Assembly (NCBI RefSeq): GCF_040448305.1
Contig: NZ_CP148752.1
Span: forward strand, 3,410,001-3,474,000
Length of the DNA: 64,000 nucleotides
From: Pseudomonas fluorescens
Lineage (GTDB): Bacteria > Pseudomonadota > Gammaproteobacteria > Pseudomonadales > Pseudomonadaceae
Direction: 5' to 3'
Below, in pieces: positions 27,298 through 35,284 of this stretch (the stretch's first letter is position 1; each line of letters starts with the position of its first letter). The notes below the pieces were generated by a model. It was not told where the DNA came from. It searched no databases and worked only from the letters and a program-made list of their open reading frames with translations. Made by a program: the position numbers and the translations under genes.

Positions 27298-27818
27298 AAG
27301 TCCTGGTACTCACAGGCCCGGAATCCAGCGGTAAAAGCTGGCTGGCGGCCGAGTTGCAACAGCGTTTCGGCGGGGTTCTGGTCGACGAGTATGTGCGCTG
27401 GTTCATTGAGCAGAATCCGCGGAACACCACCTTGGCCGACATTCCGCACATCGCCCGCGGTCAATTGGCATGGGAAGACGAAGCGCGGGCGCAACAACCG
27501 TCCTTGCTGATCCTCGACACGCACCTGCTGAGCAATATCCTCTGGAGCCAAACCCTGTTTGGCGACTGCCCCGCCTGGATCGAACAAGCGCTACTGGCCC
27601 GGCATTACGACTTGCACTTGCTGCTGTCGCCGGAACACATCGAATGGACGGATGATGGCCAGCGTTGCCAGCCCCGATTGAGTGAGCGCCAGGCATTTTT
27701 CGAGCAGACCCTGGCCTGGCTTGAGCGCCACGCACAACCGGTTCAAGTGCTGCGCGGAGATTGGGCAGAACGCCGACTCCAGGCACTGAACGCCGTGACC
27801 CGATTGCTCGGCACCTGA
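27294..27818 (+). CDS. NadR-like ribosylnicotinamide kinase
   Basis: P-loop kinase of 174 residues: Walker A LTGPESSGKSWLA (residues 5-17), acidic DEYVRWF and LLILDTHLLSN, and a lid-like LSERQAFFEQTL region. It corresponds to the C-terminal kinase domain of NadR, without the helix-turn-helix and adenylyltransferase parts. It would phosphorylate nicotinamide riboside to NMN and so trap it after PnuC import. Overlaps pnuC by 4 bases (ATGA). Confidence 0.82.
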   Translation: MKVLVLTGPESSGKSWLAAELQQRFGGVLVDEYVRWFIEQNPRNTTLADIPHIARGQLAWEDEARAQQPSLLILDTHLLSNILWSQTLFGDCPAWIEQALLARHYDLHLLLSPEHIEWTDDGQRCQPRLSERQAFFEQTLAWLERHAQPVQVLRGDWAERRLQALNAVTRLLGT

Positions 27819-27879
27819 CCGGTGTTTGGGGCAATTTCCCCACCATCCCCCCCTGTCCCGGGGGAAAAGTGTCCGATCC

Positions 27880-28042
27880 TGAAACACCCTTCCTGCCTCA
27901 AACCGCCTGTTTCAGCGCCCTTCACCGCTGGATCACCGGATTTGTTAAGTCATTGATACAACGCCGCTGAAACCCTTGTTCCAGAGCGATTTATCCGCAA
28001 ATAAGGGCTGCCTGCGCAGGGTTTCGTCTCACCTTTGAAACA
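27880..28042. promoter_or_regulatory. Cluster of TGAAAC motifs upstream of fapA
   Basis: TGAAAC occurs four times in both orientations: TGAAACA at 27880, TGTTTCA at 27908 (inverted), CGCTGAAAC at 27965 (mirroring GTTTCAGCG at 27909) and TGAAACA at 28036. They lie 70-230 bases before the candidate sigma-54 promoter, the usual place for enhancer-binding-protein sites. Inference from repetition and position. Confidence 0.4.
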
Positions 28043-28104
28043 TTCTCGGCAAAGGCTATCCGGACAATATTCATAAGCCATTGAATCAACGAGATATTCA
28101 AAAA

Positions 28105-28121
28105 CCGGCACAGCTTTCGCT
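28105..28121 (+). promoter_or_regulatory. Candidate sigma-54 promoter of the fap operon
   Basis: CCGGCACAGCTTTCGCT matches the -24/-12 pattern TGGCAC-N5-TTGC at the invariant GG (28107-28108) and GC (28119-28120) with exact 10-base spacing. Two other consensus bases differ (T to C in each half). It is about 54 bases before the fapA start. A sigma-54 activator gene lies just beyond the operon. Confidence 0.55.
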
Positions 28122-28174
28122 CTCTCCTTCACAAAGCCAACCAGAGCCAGCCCACATGAGAAGGAAAGAACGTC

Positions 28175-28612
28175 GTGGGGATACTCAATAAAAAAGCCTT
28201 GACGTGCCTGCTGCTGATCGCGAGCGCTGCAGGCGCGGCTTTCAGTTTTGACGTTCAAGCCGAAGGTAACGGTGTCATCGTGCTTGATCGCACCATTCAC
28301 CCGACGCCCATCGGTCGCAGCGGCGGCAGAGATCCAAACCCGAACACCCTCAATGCCAACCCATCGGCCCGCGTCACCGGCGAACTCAGCGACGCCGACA
28401 TTGCCGGGGTCACCACCGGAACGGCCCTTCGCCACAGCAACGGACAAAGCCTGGGTGGCCTGCAAGGCCTCAACGTCGTCACCAATCCCAACGGTATGCC
28501 CGGCATGTCCGTCGGCCACGGCGGTGGCAGTGGCAGCGCGATTTCCGGAACCATCAACCGCGCCATGAGCAGCGGCCTCGGTTCACTGGGCAGAATGGCG
28601 GGAGGCCAATGA
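28175..28612 (+). CDS. fapA: Functional amyloid protein FapA
   Basis: First gene of the fap (functional amyloid in Pseudomonas) operon. Protein of 145 residues with a signal peptide (cleavage near VQAEG) and a mature part rich in Gly, Asn, Ser and Thr, ending in GTINRAMSSGLGSLGRMAGGQ. FapA is periplasmic and modulates the FapB/FapC content of fibres, probably as a chaperone. The start is GTG at 28175 with AAGGA about 10 bases upstream. fapB begins one base after the stop. Confidence 0.82.
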   Translation: MGILNKKALTCLLLIASAAGAAFSFDVQAEGNGVIVLDRTIHPTPIGRSGGRDPNPNTLNANPSARVTGELSDADIAGVTTGTALRHSNGQSLGGLQGLNVVTNPNGMPGMSVGHGGGSGSAISGTINRAMSSGLGSLGRMAGGQ

Positions 28613-28613
28613 G

Positions 28614-29192
28614 ATGAGTCGATCCCTGCTGTTAATTGCCCTGCTCGGCTGCACCAGCGTGATGGCCGACTCGGGCGTCAGTTCGGTGAACAACGCCACC
28701 CTCCAGGATTCCGGTACTCAATACCGCGGCAACTTCAACGTCAACCACGCGGCTGGCGATCAACAGCAGCAGGCCAACGTCCGCGCGATCGCCATTGGTA
28801 CCCAGGCCGGTGCGACCACCAGCATCCGGCAGAAAATCACCACGCCCGCCAATCCGTCGATGGACGCGACGGCCACTATCGGCGGCTCCTCCTTCAGTAA
28901 TGGCAACGGCGTACTGGGTGTCAACCAGGGTGCCGGTGCGAACAACCAGATGGCCAACGCCATGCGCATCAGCATCAGTGCTGCACCGCAAGCCATCGAC
29001 GATAGTGCCCTTTCTCAACAGAACGTGGCGTTGTTACCGAACTCCGGAGCAACTGGTGCCCCAAACGGCAGTCGCCAGGTCGTGACAAGCGACCAGGCCT
29101 TCACCGGCAGCCGGGGAGTGATCCAGGTGAACCAGAGTGCCGGGGTGGGGAACCGAATGGCTAACACCCTGAGCATCCGGGTCGCTGACTGA
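28614..29192 (+). CDS. fapB: Functional amyloid subunit FapB (nucleator)
   Basis: Secreted protein of 192 residues with a signal peptide (SLLLIALLGCTSVMA) and three imperfect repeats built around N-X-A-G-X-X-N/Q-X-X-A-N: NVNHAAGDQQQQAN at about residues 41-54, GVNQGAGANNQMAN at about 101-115, and QVNQSAGVGNRMAN at about 170-183. These repeats form the cross-beta core. FapB is a minor fibre component thought to nucleate FapC. It is followed by fapC after 64 bases. Confidence 0.88.
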   Translation: MSRSLLLIALLGCTSVMADSGVSSVNNATLQDSGTQYRGNFNVNHAAGDQQQQANVRAIAIGTQAGATTSIRQKITTPANPSMDATATIGGSSFSNGNGVLGVNQGAGANNQMANAMRISISAAPQAIDDSALSQQNVALLPNSGATGAPNGSRQVVTSDQAFTGSRGVIQVNQSAGVGNRMANTLSIRVAD

Positions 29193-29256
29193 CCCCGAAA
29201 CAGTGCGATTAGGGAAGTACCAACACCTGACCAACTAATGAGCACGGAGAAACACC

Positions 29257-30123
29257 ATGAACCCGACAACTGCTCTCAAACCTCTGGCTTTCGCTCTGGC
29301 AGCAGTGATGGCATTCGCAGCACAAGCAGGCGGTCTTGATGATGATCAAGGCAACGGCCAGAGCGATGGCCAGAGCAACAACCAGCAGCCTAATGGCCCG
29401 ACGCTGGAACAAATTCTGCAGATTACAGCAGGCGCCGGGGCCTCCGTGCTGGACTCGCAGGAAAGCAGTGACAGCAGCGTATTGAATCGGGACACCAAAA
29501 ACGACGCTAAAGTCGATAACTCCCTGAACAACTCCAACGGCAACATGGGCGCCAACGTCGCAGCCGGTAACGGCAACCAGCAAGACAACGCCGCCGCCCT
29601 TGCCACGGCTGACGAGAGCTTCATCTTCGGCACCGCGGTCGCCGTCTCCAGCGCGACTCAGAAGAGCACCGGCAACACCGCCAGGAACCACTCCAACACC
29701 AACAACACAACGCTCAATAACGCTGGCAACAGCGGTTCCGGCAACCTCGGCATCAACGTGACCACCGGCGAGTTCAACCAACAGAAAAACAACCTGGCGA
29801 TTGCCGTTTCCGGCGGTCGTGTAGCACTAGCGGCGGCGGCGGCCAACCAAAGCACGTCCGGGCTGAACGTCACCAACAACGCCAACCATGACGACAGCAC
29901 CCAGACTGATTTCGTATCCGTGGGTGTACTCGGTCTGGCTGGCGTAACCACTCAACAATTGATGACGCCAGAGGGCTGGAAAGCCCCTGTAACCAACAAT
30001 GCTTCGATAACGGGCTCGATGAACAACTTCTCCGGCAACGGCGGAGCGAACGTATCGTCTGGTGTGGGCAACCAGCAAAGCAACTCGCTGTCCATCTCCG
30101 CGGGCTGCAAGTCCTGTCTGTAA
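29257..30123 (+). CDS. fapC: Major functional amyloid subunit FapC
   Basis: Major fibre protein of 288 residues: signal peptide (cleavage after AFAAQA), then three repeats with cores GANVAAGNGNQQDN (about residues 98-111), GINVTTGEFNQQKN (about 165-178) and GANVSSGVGNQQSN (about 263-276), joined by variable Ala/Asn/Ser/Thr-rich linkers. The C-terminus carries the conserved CXXC (Cys284, Cys287). It is exported through FapF and polymerises on the cell surface, stiffening biofilm. ACGGAG precedes ATG 29257. A terminator-like hairpin right after the gene should enrich fapC mRNA over fapDEF. Confidence 0.9.
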   Translation: MNPTTALKPLAFALAAVMAFAAQAGGLDDDQGNGQSDGQSNNQQPNGPTLEQILQITAGAGASVLDSQESSDSSVLNRDTKNDAKVDNSLNNSNGNMGANVAAGNGNQQDNAAALATADESFIFGTAVAVSSATQKSTGNTARNHSNTNNTTLNNAGNSGSGNLGINVTTGEFNQQKNNLAIAVSGGRVALAAAAANQSTSGLNVTNNANHDDSTQTDFVSVGVLGLAGVTTQQLMTPEGWKAPVTNNASITGSMNNFSGNGGANVSSGVGNQQSNSLSISAGCKSCL

Positions 30124-30137
30124 TCTCGATTGCAATG

Positions 30138-30160
30138 AAAGCCCCGGCGACGGGGCTTTT
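30138..30160 (+). terminator. Intercistronic hairpin between fapC and fapD
   Basis: AAAGCCCCG, loop GCGA, CGGGGCTTTT: a stable 9-bp stem with a short T-run, 14 bases after the fapC stop and 25 before fapD. It is probably a partial terminator or mRNA-end protector that sets subunit-to-machinery ratios. Confidence 0.65.
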
Positions 30161-30184
30161 CCACAGTCCCAAGGCGTATCGATC

Positions 30185-30865
30185 ATGCGTAAGACTGTCC
30201 TGTTCGCCCTGCTCTGCCTGTCTGGCCTGACCCAGGCTGCACAGATGCCGGTTGCCGCCCTGCCGGGTGGCGTGCTGGTGTACAAGCACGTACAGAGTTT
30301 GCGCGAGCGCAAGTTCAGCGACATCGTCGAACAGAAAACCGATTTCAGCTGCGGCGCCGCCGCGCTGGCAACGATACTGCGCCAGGCCTATTGGCTCGAC
30401 GTCGATGAGGAGCACATCATCAAAGGCATGCTGGTCACCGCAGACCAGGACCTTGTGCGTACCCAGGGTTTTTCCATGCTGGACATGAAGCGCTACATAG
30501 AACGCATCGGCATGCGCGCCCGGGGCTACAGGATCCCGCCGGAAAGACTCGAAGCCGTGACGATTCCGGTGGTGGTGCTGATGGAAATTCGCGGCTACAA
30601 GCACTTCGTGGTGTTGCAGCGGGCGGACAAGCACTGGGTCTATATCGGCGACCCGGTACTCGGTCACAAACGCTACTCCCATGATGACTTTGTCAAAGGC
30701 TGGAATGGCATTATTTTCGCTATCGTCGGTCCCGGTTACGACAAGACCAATGCGTTACGCAGTCCACCGGAACCGCTGACAGCCAAGAACAAGATGGATA
30801 ACTTCAACCCGGTCAAAGATGCCGAATTGATGGATTTTGGTTTCATACAGAGCGACTTCTTTTAA
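30185..30865 (+). CDS. fapD: FapD, C39-type cysteine peptidase of the fap system
   Basis: Protein of 226 residues with a signal peptide (MRKTVLFALLCLSGLTQAA) and a peptidase C39-like domain: catalytic Cys56 in DFSCGAAALATIL, His140 in GYKHFVVLQ and Asp156 in YIGDPVLG, all present. C39 domains cleave after double-glycine leaders in bacteriocin transporters; here the enzyme is free and periplasmic and is needed for fibre production. The C-terminal roughly 50 residues extend beyond the peptidase fold. ATG 30185 is chosen by the signal peptide. Confidence 0.88.
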   Translation: MRKTVLFALLCLSGLTQAAQMPVAALPGGVLVYKHVQSLRERKFSDIVEQKTDFSCGAAALATILRQAYWLDVDEEHIIKGMLVTADQDLVRTQGFSMLDMKRYIERIGMRARGYRIPPERLEAVTIPVVVLMEIRGYKHFVVLQRADKHWVYIGDPVLGHKRYSHDDFVKGWNGIIFAIVGPGYDKTNALRSPPEPLTAKNKMDNFNPVKDAELMDFGFIQSDFF

Positions 30866-30909
30866 TCGCCAACAAGATGATAGGGGGCAGGATGCTCCGG
30901 GAGCAGCAA

Positions 30910-31653
30910 ATGAAAACCTCGTATTGGGTGGTCGCTGTCTGTCTGGCAGCGAACACTTCAGGTTTTGCTGATGAGTTCAGGCCCATCGAAATCAAGGACC
31001 AGGAACTGGCCGAGTTGCGTGGCCGATATGTGATGCCGGGGCGGGTCATCAGCTTCGGTGTCGTCATGAGCAGTACCTGGCGCAATGCCAGTGGTGATCT
31101 GATCGGGGCCTCCACTTCGATGCAGCTTCAAGCCGCAACGGTCAAGCCCGAGTTCTATGTTTCAACCATCAAGCAATCCGGTCATGGCGGTTCGTCCAGG
31201 TCGGGCAGCGGTCACGTGACGGGGGGCGCAGCCCTGAGCACTTCCCGGGGCATAACCCAGGTCACACGGGCCGCAGGCGATGGCAACAGCGCAAACAACA
31301 ACATCGCCATCAACGTCAAAGAGGCCAGCACGGCCCCTGCACTGGTACCGAGCCAGGGCCAGGCGCTGATAGCCGGTCAAACCATTACCGGCAGCAATGC
31401 CGCAGGCAGTGTCGCCGTGTCCGCGACCAGTGGCGGTGTTCAGATGGCCATTACCGCCAACAACAACCAGGGCACCAGCCTGCAACAGGTCGCCCAAGGC
31501 GGGTTGCTGCAAAACACCCGGTTGCTGGGCAGCAGCAATGTGGTCGACAACATGACTCAACTCAACGTAGTGCTCAACAATAATGGCCCGAGTGCGGGTG
31601 CATTGGACTGCAACCTCAACCAACTCGCTGCATTACGGACCATGGGCTATTGA
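30910..31653 (+). CDS. fapE: Functional amyloid accessory protein FapE
   Basis: Secreted protein of 247 residues if started at ATG 30910, whose signal peptide (KTSYWVVAVCLAANTSGFA) and GGGAG-like ribosome site fit best; in-frame ATG codons at 30877 and 30892 would only add a polar extension. The centre is Gly/Ser/Asn/Thr-rich with amyloid-like segments (GITQVTRAAGDGNSANNN). The end contains a single Cys in ALDCNLNQL. FapE is a minor fibre-associated component of unknown mechanism. Confidence 0.82.
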   Translation: MKTSYWVVAVCLAANTSGFADEFRPIEIKDQELAELRGRYVMPGRVISFGVVMSSTWRNASGDLIGASTSMQLQAATVKPEFYVSTIKQSGHGGSSRSGSGHVTGGAALSTSRGITQVTRAAGDGNSANNNIAINVKEASTAPALVPSQGQALIAGQTITGSNAAGSVAVSATSGGVQMAITANNNQGTSLQQVAQGGLLQNTRLLGSSNVVDNMTQLNVVLNNNGPSAGALDCNLNQLAALRTMGY

Positions 31654-31699
31654 ACTACGCTGAGTCTGGACCATTGGGCACAAATGGACGGCTTATTCC

Positions 31700-33007
31700 A
31701 TGCACCGATCAGTATCACTGCGTGCAGTTGCATGCTTGAGTGCTCTACTCCCGGCGGCGATGTTGCAGGCAGCACCTGACCCGGAACTGGAGGCTCTCAA
31801 ACAAGAGCTTCTGGAGTTGAAGCAACGATACGAAGTACAGCAAAAAGCCCTGGCGGTGCTCGAACAACGGGTCCGCCAGGTCGAAGAACAGCCCGCTGCG
31901 CCCCCTCCCAAACGCTTGGCCAAGTCGCCAGCGGACCTCAAGGGCAATCCAAACGTCGCCACCGGCACCGGTGCCGCGGCGGCTTCAGGGGGCGCAGCCG
32001 GGGGCAGCGGCAGCTCTTATGGACAATCGCTGGCCAATGACTCGCAACCGGCGCAAAGCGTTTCGAACCTGTATGACGAGGCCAGCGGGTTCTTCGGCGG
32101 TGGCAAGTTCAGCGTCGAAACCGGGATAACCTACTCCCGATACGATACCCGCCAACTTGTCCTCAACGGTTTTCTCGCCCTGGACTCGATCTTCCTGGGC
32201 GCCATCAACCTGGACCGGATCAAGGCCGACACCTGGACACTTGACCTCACCGGTCGCTACAACTTCAACAATCGCTGGCAGTTCGACCTGAACGTGCCGG
32301 TGGTCTACCGAGAGTCCACATACCAGTCCGGTGGCGGCAATAGTGGCACCGCAAACGTCACCACCGAAGAGACCGTCAAGGAAGACCCGACCATTGGTGA
32401 CGTCAACTTCGGTATCGCCTACAAATTCCTCGACGAATCGGCCAACACGCCGGATGCTGTGGTGACCTTGCGCGTCAAGGCGCCTACCGGCAAAGACCCG
32501 TTCGGCATCAAGCTGGTTCGAGTGGCCGATAACTCCAACCTGGCCGTGCCTGAATCCTTGCCTACCGGTAACGGCGTCTGGTCGATTACGCCGGGGATCT
32601 CGCTGGTCAAGACGTTCGATCCGGCCGTGCTGTTCGGCAGCCTGTCCTACACGCACAACCTGGAAGAGTCTTTCGACGACATCAGTTCCAACCCGGCGGT
32701 CAAGACACCGGGCAAAGTACGCATCGGCGACAGCTTCCAGATTGGCGCCGGTATTGCGTTCGCCTTGAACGAAAAGATGAGTATGTCGTTCTCGGTCTCC
32801 GACCTGGTGCAACGCAAAAGCAAGCTCAAGGAAGATGGCGGAGATTGGCAATCGGTGGTCTCCAGCGATGCCAATGCCGGTTACTTCAACATCGGCATGA
32901 CCATTGCGGCCACCGACAACCTGACCATCGTCCCCAACCTGTCCATCGGCATGACGGACGATGCCCCAGACTTCCAGTTCAGCCTGAAACTTCCTTACTA
33001 CTTCTGA
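31700..33007 (+). CDS. fapF: FapF, outer-membrane amyloid exporter
   Basis: Protein of 435 residues: signal peptide (cleavage after MLQA), coiled coil from about residue 28 to 63 (LEALKQELLELKQRYEVQQKAL...), a Gly/Ala-rich linker at about 85-120, a short plug-helix region, then a beta-barrel of alternating strands ending in the outer-membrane signature LPYYF. FapF forms a trimeric barrel that secretes FapB, FapC and FapE. It is the last gene of the operon. Confidence 0.9.
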   Translation: MHRSVSLRAVACLSALLPAAMLQAAPDPELEALKQELLELKQRYEVQQKALAVLEQRVRQVEEQPAAPPPKRLAKSPADLKGNPNVATGTGAAAASGGAAGGSGSSYGQSLANDSQPAQSVSNLYDEASGFFGGGKFSVETGITYSRYDTRQLVLNGFLALDSIFLGAINLDRIKADTWTLDLTGRYNFNNRWQFDLNVPVVYRESTYQSGGGNSGTANVTTEETVKEDPTIGDVNFGIAYKFLDESANTPDAVVTLRVKAPTGKDPFGIKLVRVADNSNLAVPESLPTGNGVWSITPGISLVKTFDPAVLFGSLSYTHNLEESFDDISSNPAVKTPGKVRIGDSFQIGAGIAFALNEKMSMSFSVSDLVQRKSKLKEDGGDWQSVVSSDANAGYFNIGMTIAATDNLTIVPNLSIGMTDDAPDFQFSLKLPYYF

Positions 33008-33018
33008 GCCGAACAAAA

Positions 33019-33046
33019 AAAACCGCTGCAATCGCAACGGGTTTTT
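33019..33046 (+). terminator. Terminator of the fap operon
   Basis: AAAACCG-c-TGC, loop, GCA-a-CGGGTTTTT: stem with flanking A- and T-runs, 12 bases after the fapF stop. It is also usable by the convergent regulator gene ending at 33064. Confidence 0.75.
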
Positions 33047-33063
33047 GGTTTCCGGCTGGGGGC

Positions 33064-34389
33064 TCAGCGAATCTGGTGCTTGTGCAACAACCGGTAGAAG
33101 GTCGGTCGCGACACACCCAATACTTTGGCGGCGACGCTCAGGTTATCGCTGTGGCGGTTCAATACATCGCACAATGCCTGGCGTTCGGCCCGGGACTTGT
33201 ATTCTTCGAGGGTGCCCATCGGCGCGGCGATTGTATGCTGACTGATCAACCCCAGATCACGGGCCTCGATCTGCCGGCCTTCGGCCAACACCAGCCCGCG
33301 ACGAACGCGGTTGGCCAGTTCGCGAACATTGCCTGGCCAGTCGTGTTTGCCCATGGCAATCAACGCGTCGTCGCTGAAGCTGCGTGGGCGGCGCCCGGTT
33401 TCACGGCTGTAGAAATGGGAGAAGTGGTTGGCCAGCGTCGCCAGGTCGCCATGGCGCTCGCGCAGCGGAACGGTCGACACTTGCAGTACGTTCAAGCGGT
33501 AATACAAGTCTTCGCGAAAGCGTTTCTTCGCGATGGCCGCTTCAAGGTCGACGTTCGTCGCCGCCAGAACCCGCACATCCACCGCAATCGGTTGACTGCC
33601 GCCCACCCGCTCGATGTGTTTTTCCTGGAGGAACCGCAGCAGGTTGGCCTGCAACTCCAGTGGCAGGTCACCGATTTCGTCGAGAAACAGAGTGCCACCG
33701 TTGGCGGCTTCTATCCGTCCGACCTTGCGTTGGTGCGCACCGGTAAATGCGCCTTTCTCATGACCAAACAGCTCGGACTGGATCAAGTGTTCGGGAATCG
33801 CGCCGCAATTGATCGCGATAAAGGGTTTGCTGTGACGCTGGGACAGACGGTGCAGGGTTCGTGCGACCAGTTCCTTGCCGGTGCCGCTTTCACCGCGAAT
33901 CAACACCGGAGATTCGGTCGGAGCCAGTTTGTTCAACAGTTTTCGCAGTTCACGGACAGGTTTGCTGTCGCCCAGCAATTCGTGCTCGGGCTGGTCAACA
34001 TGGACCGTGCCCTGCCCGCGCAACCGTGCCATGCCAAACGCCCGGCCCAGTGTTACCTGAACCCGGGACACATCGAACGGCAAGGTATGAAAGTCAAAAA
34101 ACCACTCACAGACGAAGTCGCCGACATTTTGCAGTCGCAGCACTTCCTGATTGAGTACAGCTATCCACTCGGTGCCGCTGCGGCTGATCAACTCTTTGAC
34201 AGCCTCCGGGTGCTCAAGGTGAAAGGGCTGCAAACGTAACAAGCCCACGTCGCAGGTTCGGTCAGCGGCGTTCTCTAGCGTGCAGCTGTCAACGTCCCAA
34301 CCAATCGCGCGCAATCCAGGGAACAGACGATAGCAATCGTCACAGGGGTCCACCACTAATAAACGTCGTAAGGCAGGCGCATCACTCAT
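33064..34389 (-). CDS. Sigma-54-dependent activator with VpsR-like N-terminus
   Basis: Enhancer-binding protein of 441 residues. Residues 1-125 form a receiver-like but atypical domain resembling that of VpsR. The AAA+ domain follows, with Walker A GESGTGKE (166-173), the sigma-54 loop GAFTGA (213-218) and Walker B GGTLFLDEIGD (231-241). The C-terminal Fis-type helix-turn-helix is SVAAKVLGVSRPTFYRLLHK. The intact GAFTGA means it can drive sigma-54 promoters. It converges on fapF and is the obvious candidate activator of the fapA promoter; VpsR relatives control biofilm genes and can bind c-di-GMP. Target and ligand are inference. Confidence 0.85.
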   Translation of the reverse strand: MSDAPALRRLLVVDPCDDCYRLFPGLRAIGWDVDSCTLENAADRTCDVGLLRLQPFHLEHPEAVKELISRSGTEWIAVLNQEVLRLQNVGDFVCEWFFDFHTLPFDVSRVQVTLGRAFGMARLRGQGTVHVDQPEHELLGDSKPVRELRKLLNKLAPTESPVLIRGESGTGKELVARTLHRLSQRHSKPFIAINCGAIPEHLIQSELFGHEKGAFTGAHQRKVGRIEAANGGTLFLDEIGDLPLELQANLLRFLQEKHIERVGGSQPIAVDVRVLAATNVDLEAAIAKKRFREDLYYRLNVLQVSTVPLRERHGDLATLANHFSHFYSRETGRRPRSFSDDALIAMGKHDWPGNVRELANRVRRGLVLAEGRQIEARDLGLISQHTIAAPMGTLEEYKSRAERQALCDVLNRHSDNLSVAAKVLGVSRPTFYRLLHKHQIR

Positions 34390-34469
34390 GACTGTTCCTT
34401 GGCGCCAAATTTACGAAAATTTATTAAAAACAGTCATTTGGCGGACCTGGCTGTAACATTAGCAAGAAT

Positions 34470-34498
34470 TTGACAGGGGCTTGTACCGTTTGACTATA
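34470..34498 (+). promoter_or_regulatory. Candidate sigma-70 promoter for the 88-residue protein gene
   Basis: Consensus TTGACA (34470-34475), 17 bases, then ACTATA (34493-34498). It leaves a leader of about 225 bases before ATG 34732. The rest of the 34390-34731 gap is AT-rich and shows no gene. Confidence 0.5.
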
Positions 34499-34731
34499 GG
34501 CATGCAATGCAACCAGTTATAAGTTGCGATTATGTTAGTTGCCTAACGACTCTTTCCCTTCATTCAGCTTTCAATGTCAGGCTCATTCTTGAGCCTGTGA
34601 AATAAAGTGGAAATTTCTTTTGATTGTGTGTGACCCAAACCCCGGTTGCGGGCATCAGTACAAGTAACCAGCCGAACGGTAAGCCCAACCGTCGGCACAT
34701 CACTTGATTGGGCATACAGAGAGAAGACCCT

Positions 34732-34998
34732 ATGAACGCCCCGCTGCGTATCAACGAAGCACTTCTGATTGCCGACCGCGCATTTAAACCATTCAAATGC
34801 GTGGCCTGGGCTCCACAGGACGGTAATGGCGAACTCAGCCTGACCGTTATCGACCGCACCAGCACCAGCATTGGCCGCAAGCAGATCCCAAGCAGCGCTT
34901 ACTCCGATCCCGCACAACTCGAATTGCTGCTGGAACAGGCCCGCGCCGAATTGAGCGAAGAAGGTTACACACTGCAATCGTGGTCGATGCCGCACTGA
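34732..34998 (+). CDS. Conserved hypothetical small protein (88 residues)
   Basis: Cytoplasmic-looking protein with no signal peptide or membrane segment. It begins MNAPLRINEALLIADRAFKPFKCVAWAPQDGNG, has a beta-rich middle (ELSLTVIDRTSTSIGRKQI) and ends in an acidic helix (LELLLEQARAELSEEGY). The composition and strong gene-like codon use support a real gene. I do not recognise a named family. A long leader and a downstream 24-bp palindrome flank it. Confidence 0.65.
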   Translation: MNAPLRINEALLIADRAFKPFKCVAWAPQDGNGELSLTVIDRTSTSIGRKQIPSSAYSDPAQLELLLEQARAELSEEGYTLQSWSMPH

Positions 34999-35005
34999 TC
35001 GTTTT

Positions 35006-35029
35006 GCGGATTACTCCGGAGTAATCCGC
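35006..35029. other. 24-bp perfect palindrome downstream of the small gene
   Basis: GCGGATTACTCC followed directly by its exact complement GGAGTAATCCGC, no loop, 8 bases after the stop at 34998. There is no T-run on either side. It could act as a terminator hairpin or mRNA 3'-end stabiliser, or as a protein-binding dyad. Confidence 0.6.
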
Positions 35030-35079
35030 GCCCTCCTCCTGTCTTTAGCTCGCAGGTTTTTTCTGGCCGCGCGCACTAG

Positions 35080-35108
35080 TTGACACTGTTTAATTCGAAC
35101 TTTGCATA
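35080..35108 (+). promoter_or_regulatory. Candidate sigma-70 promoter for the delta-60 repeat protein
   Basis: TTGACA (35080-35085), 17 bases, TGCATA (35103-35108). Transcription would start near 35115, giving a leader of about 170 bases. Confidence 0.45.
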
Positions 35109-35284
35109 CGCCTGATACTTTGCAGGCTCGCCATTGGTTCGAAAAGACACTGTTGTGGCACACAACGACCCTCCGTCTGTTAGTTCTGACCGTTGCGCAT
35201 CCTTTCATTCAGGGATTGAATATTGTCCTTACAAGTCGCCACCCAAACTTCTGGACCAGGACGACTCGCAAGGAGATGCGGCGC

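Noticed and set aside
28156..28191. An 11-codon upstream frame overlapping the fapA start
   Set aside because: No ribosome-binding site of its own and no sign of regulatory codons; more likely chance around the AAGGA that serves the fapA GTG start.
28175..30123. Curli (csg) genes
   Set aside because: The asparagine/glutamine-rich repeats and six-gene order match fap, with a C39 peptidase and a FapF-type barrel; no CsgG-like lipoprotein is present.
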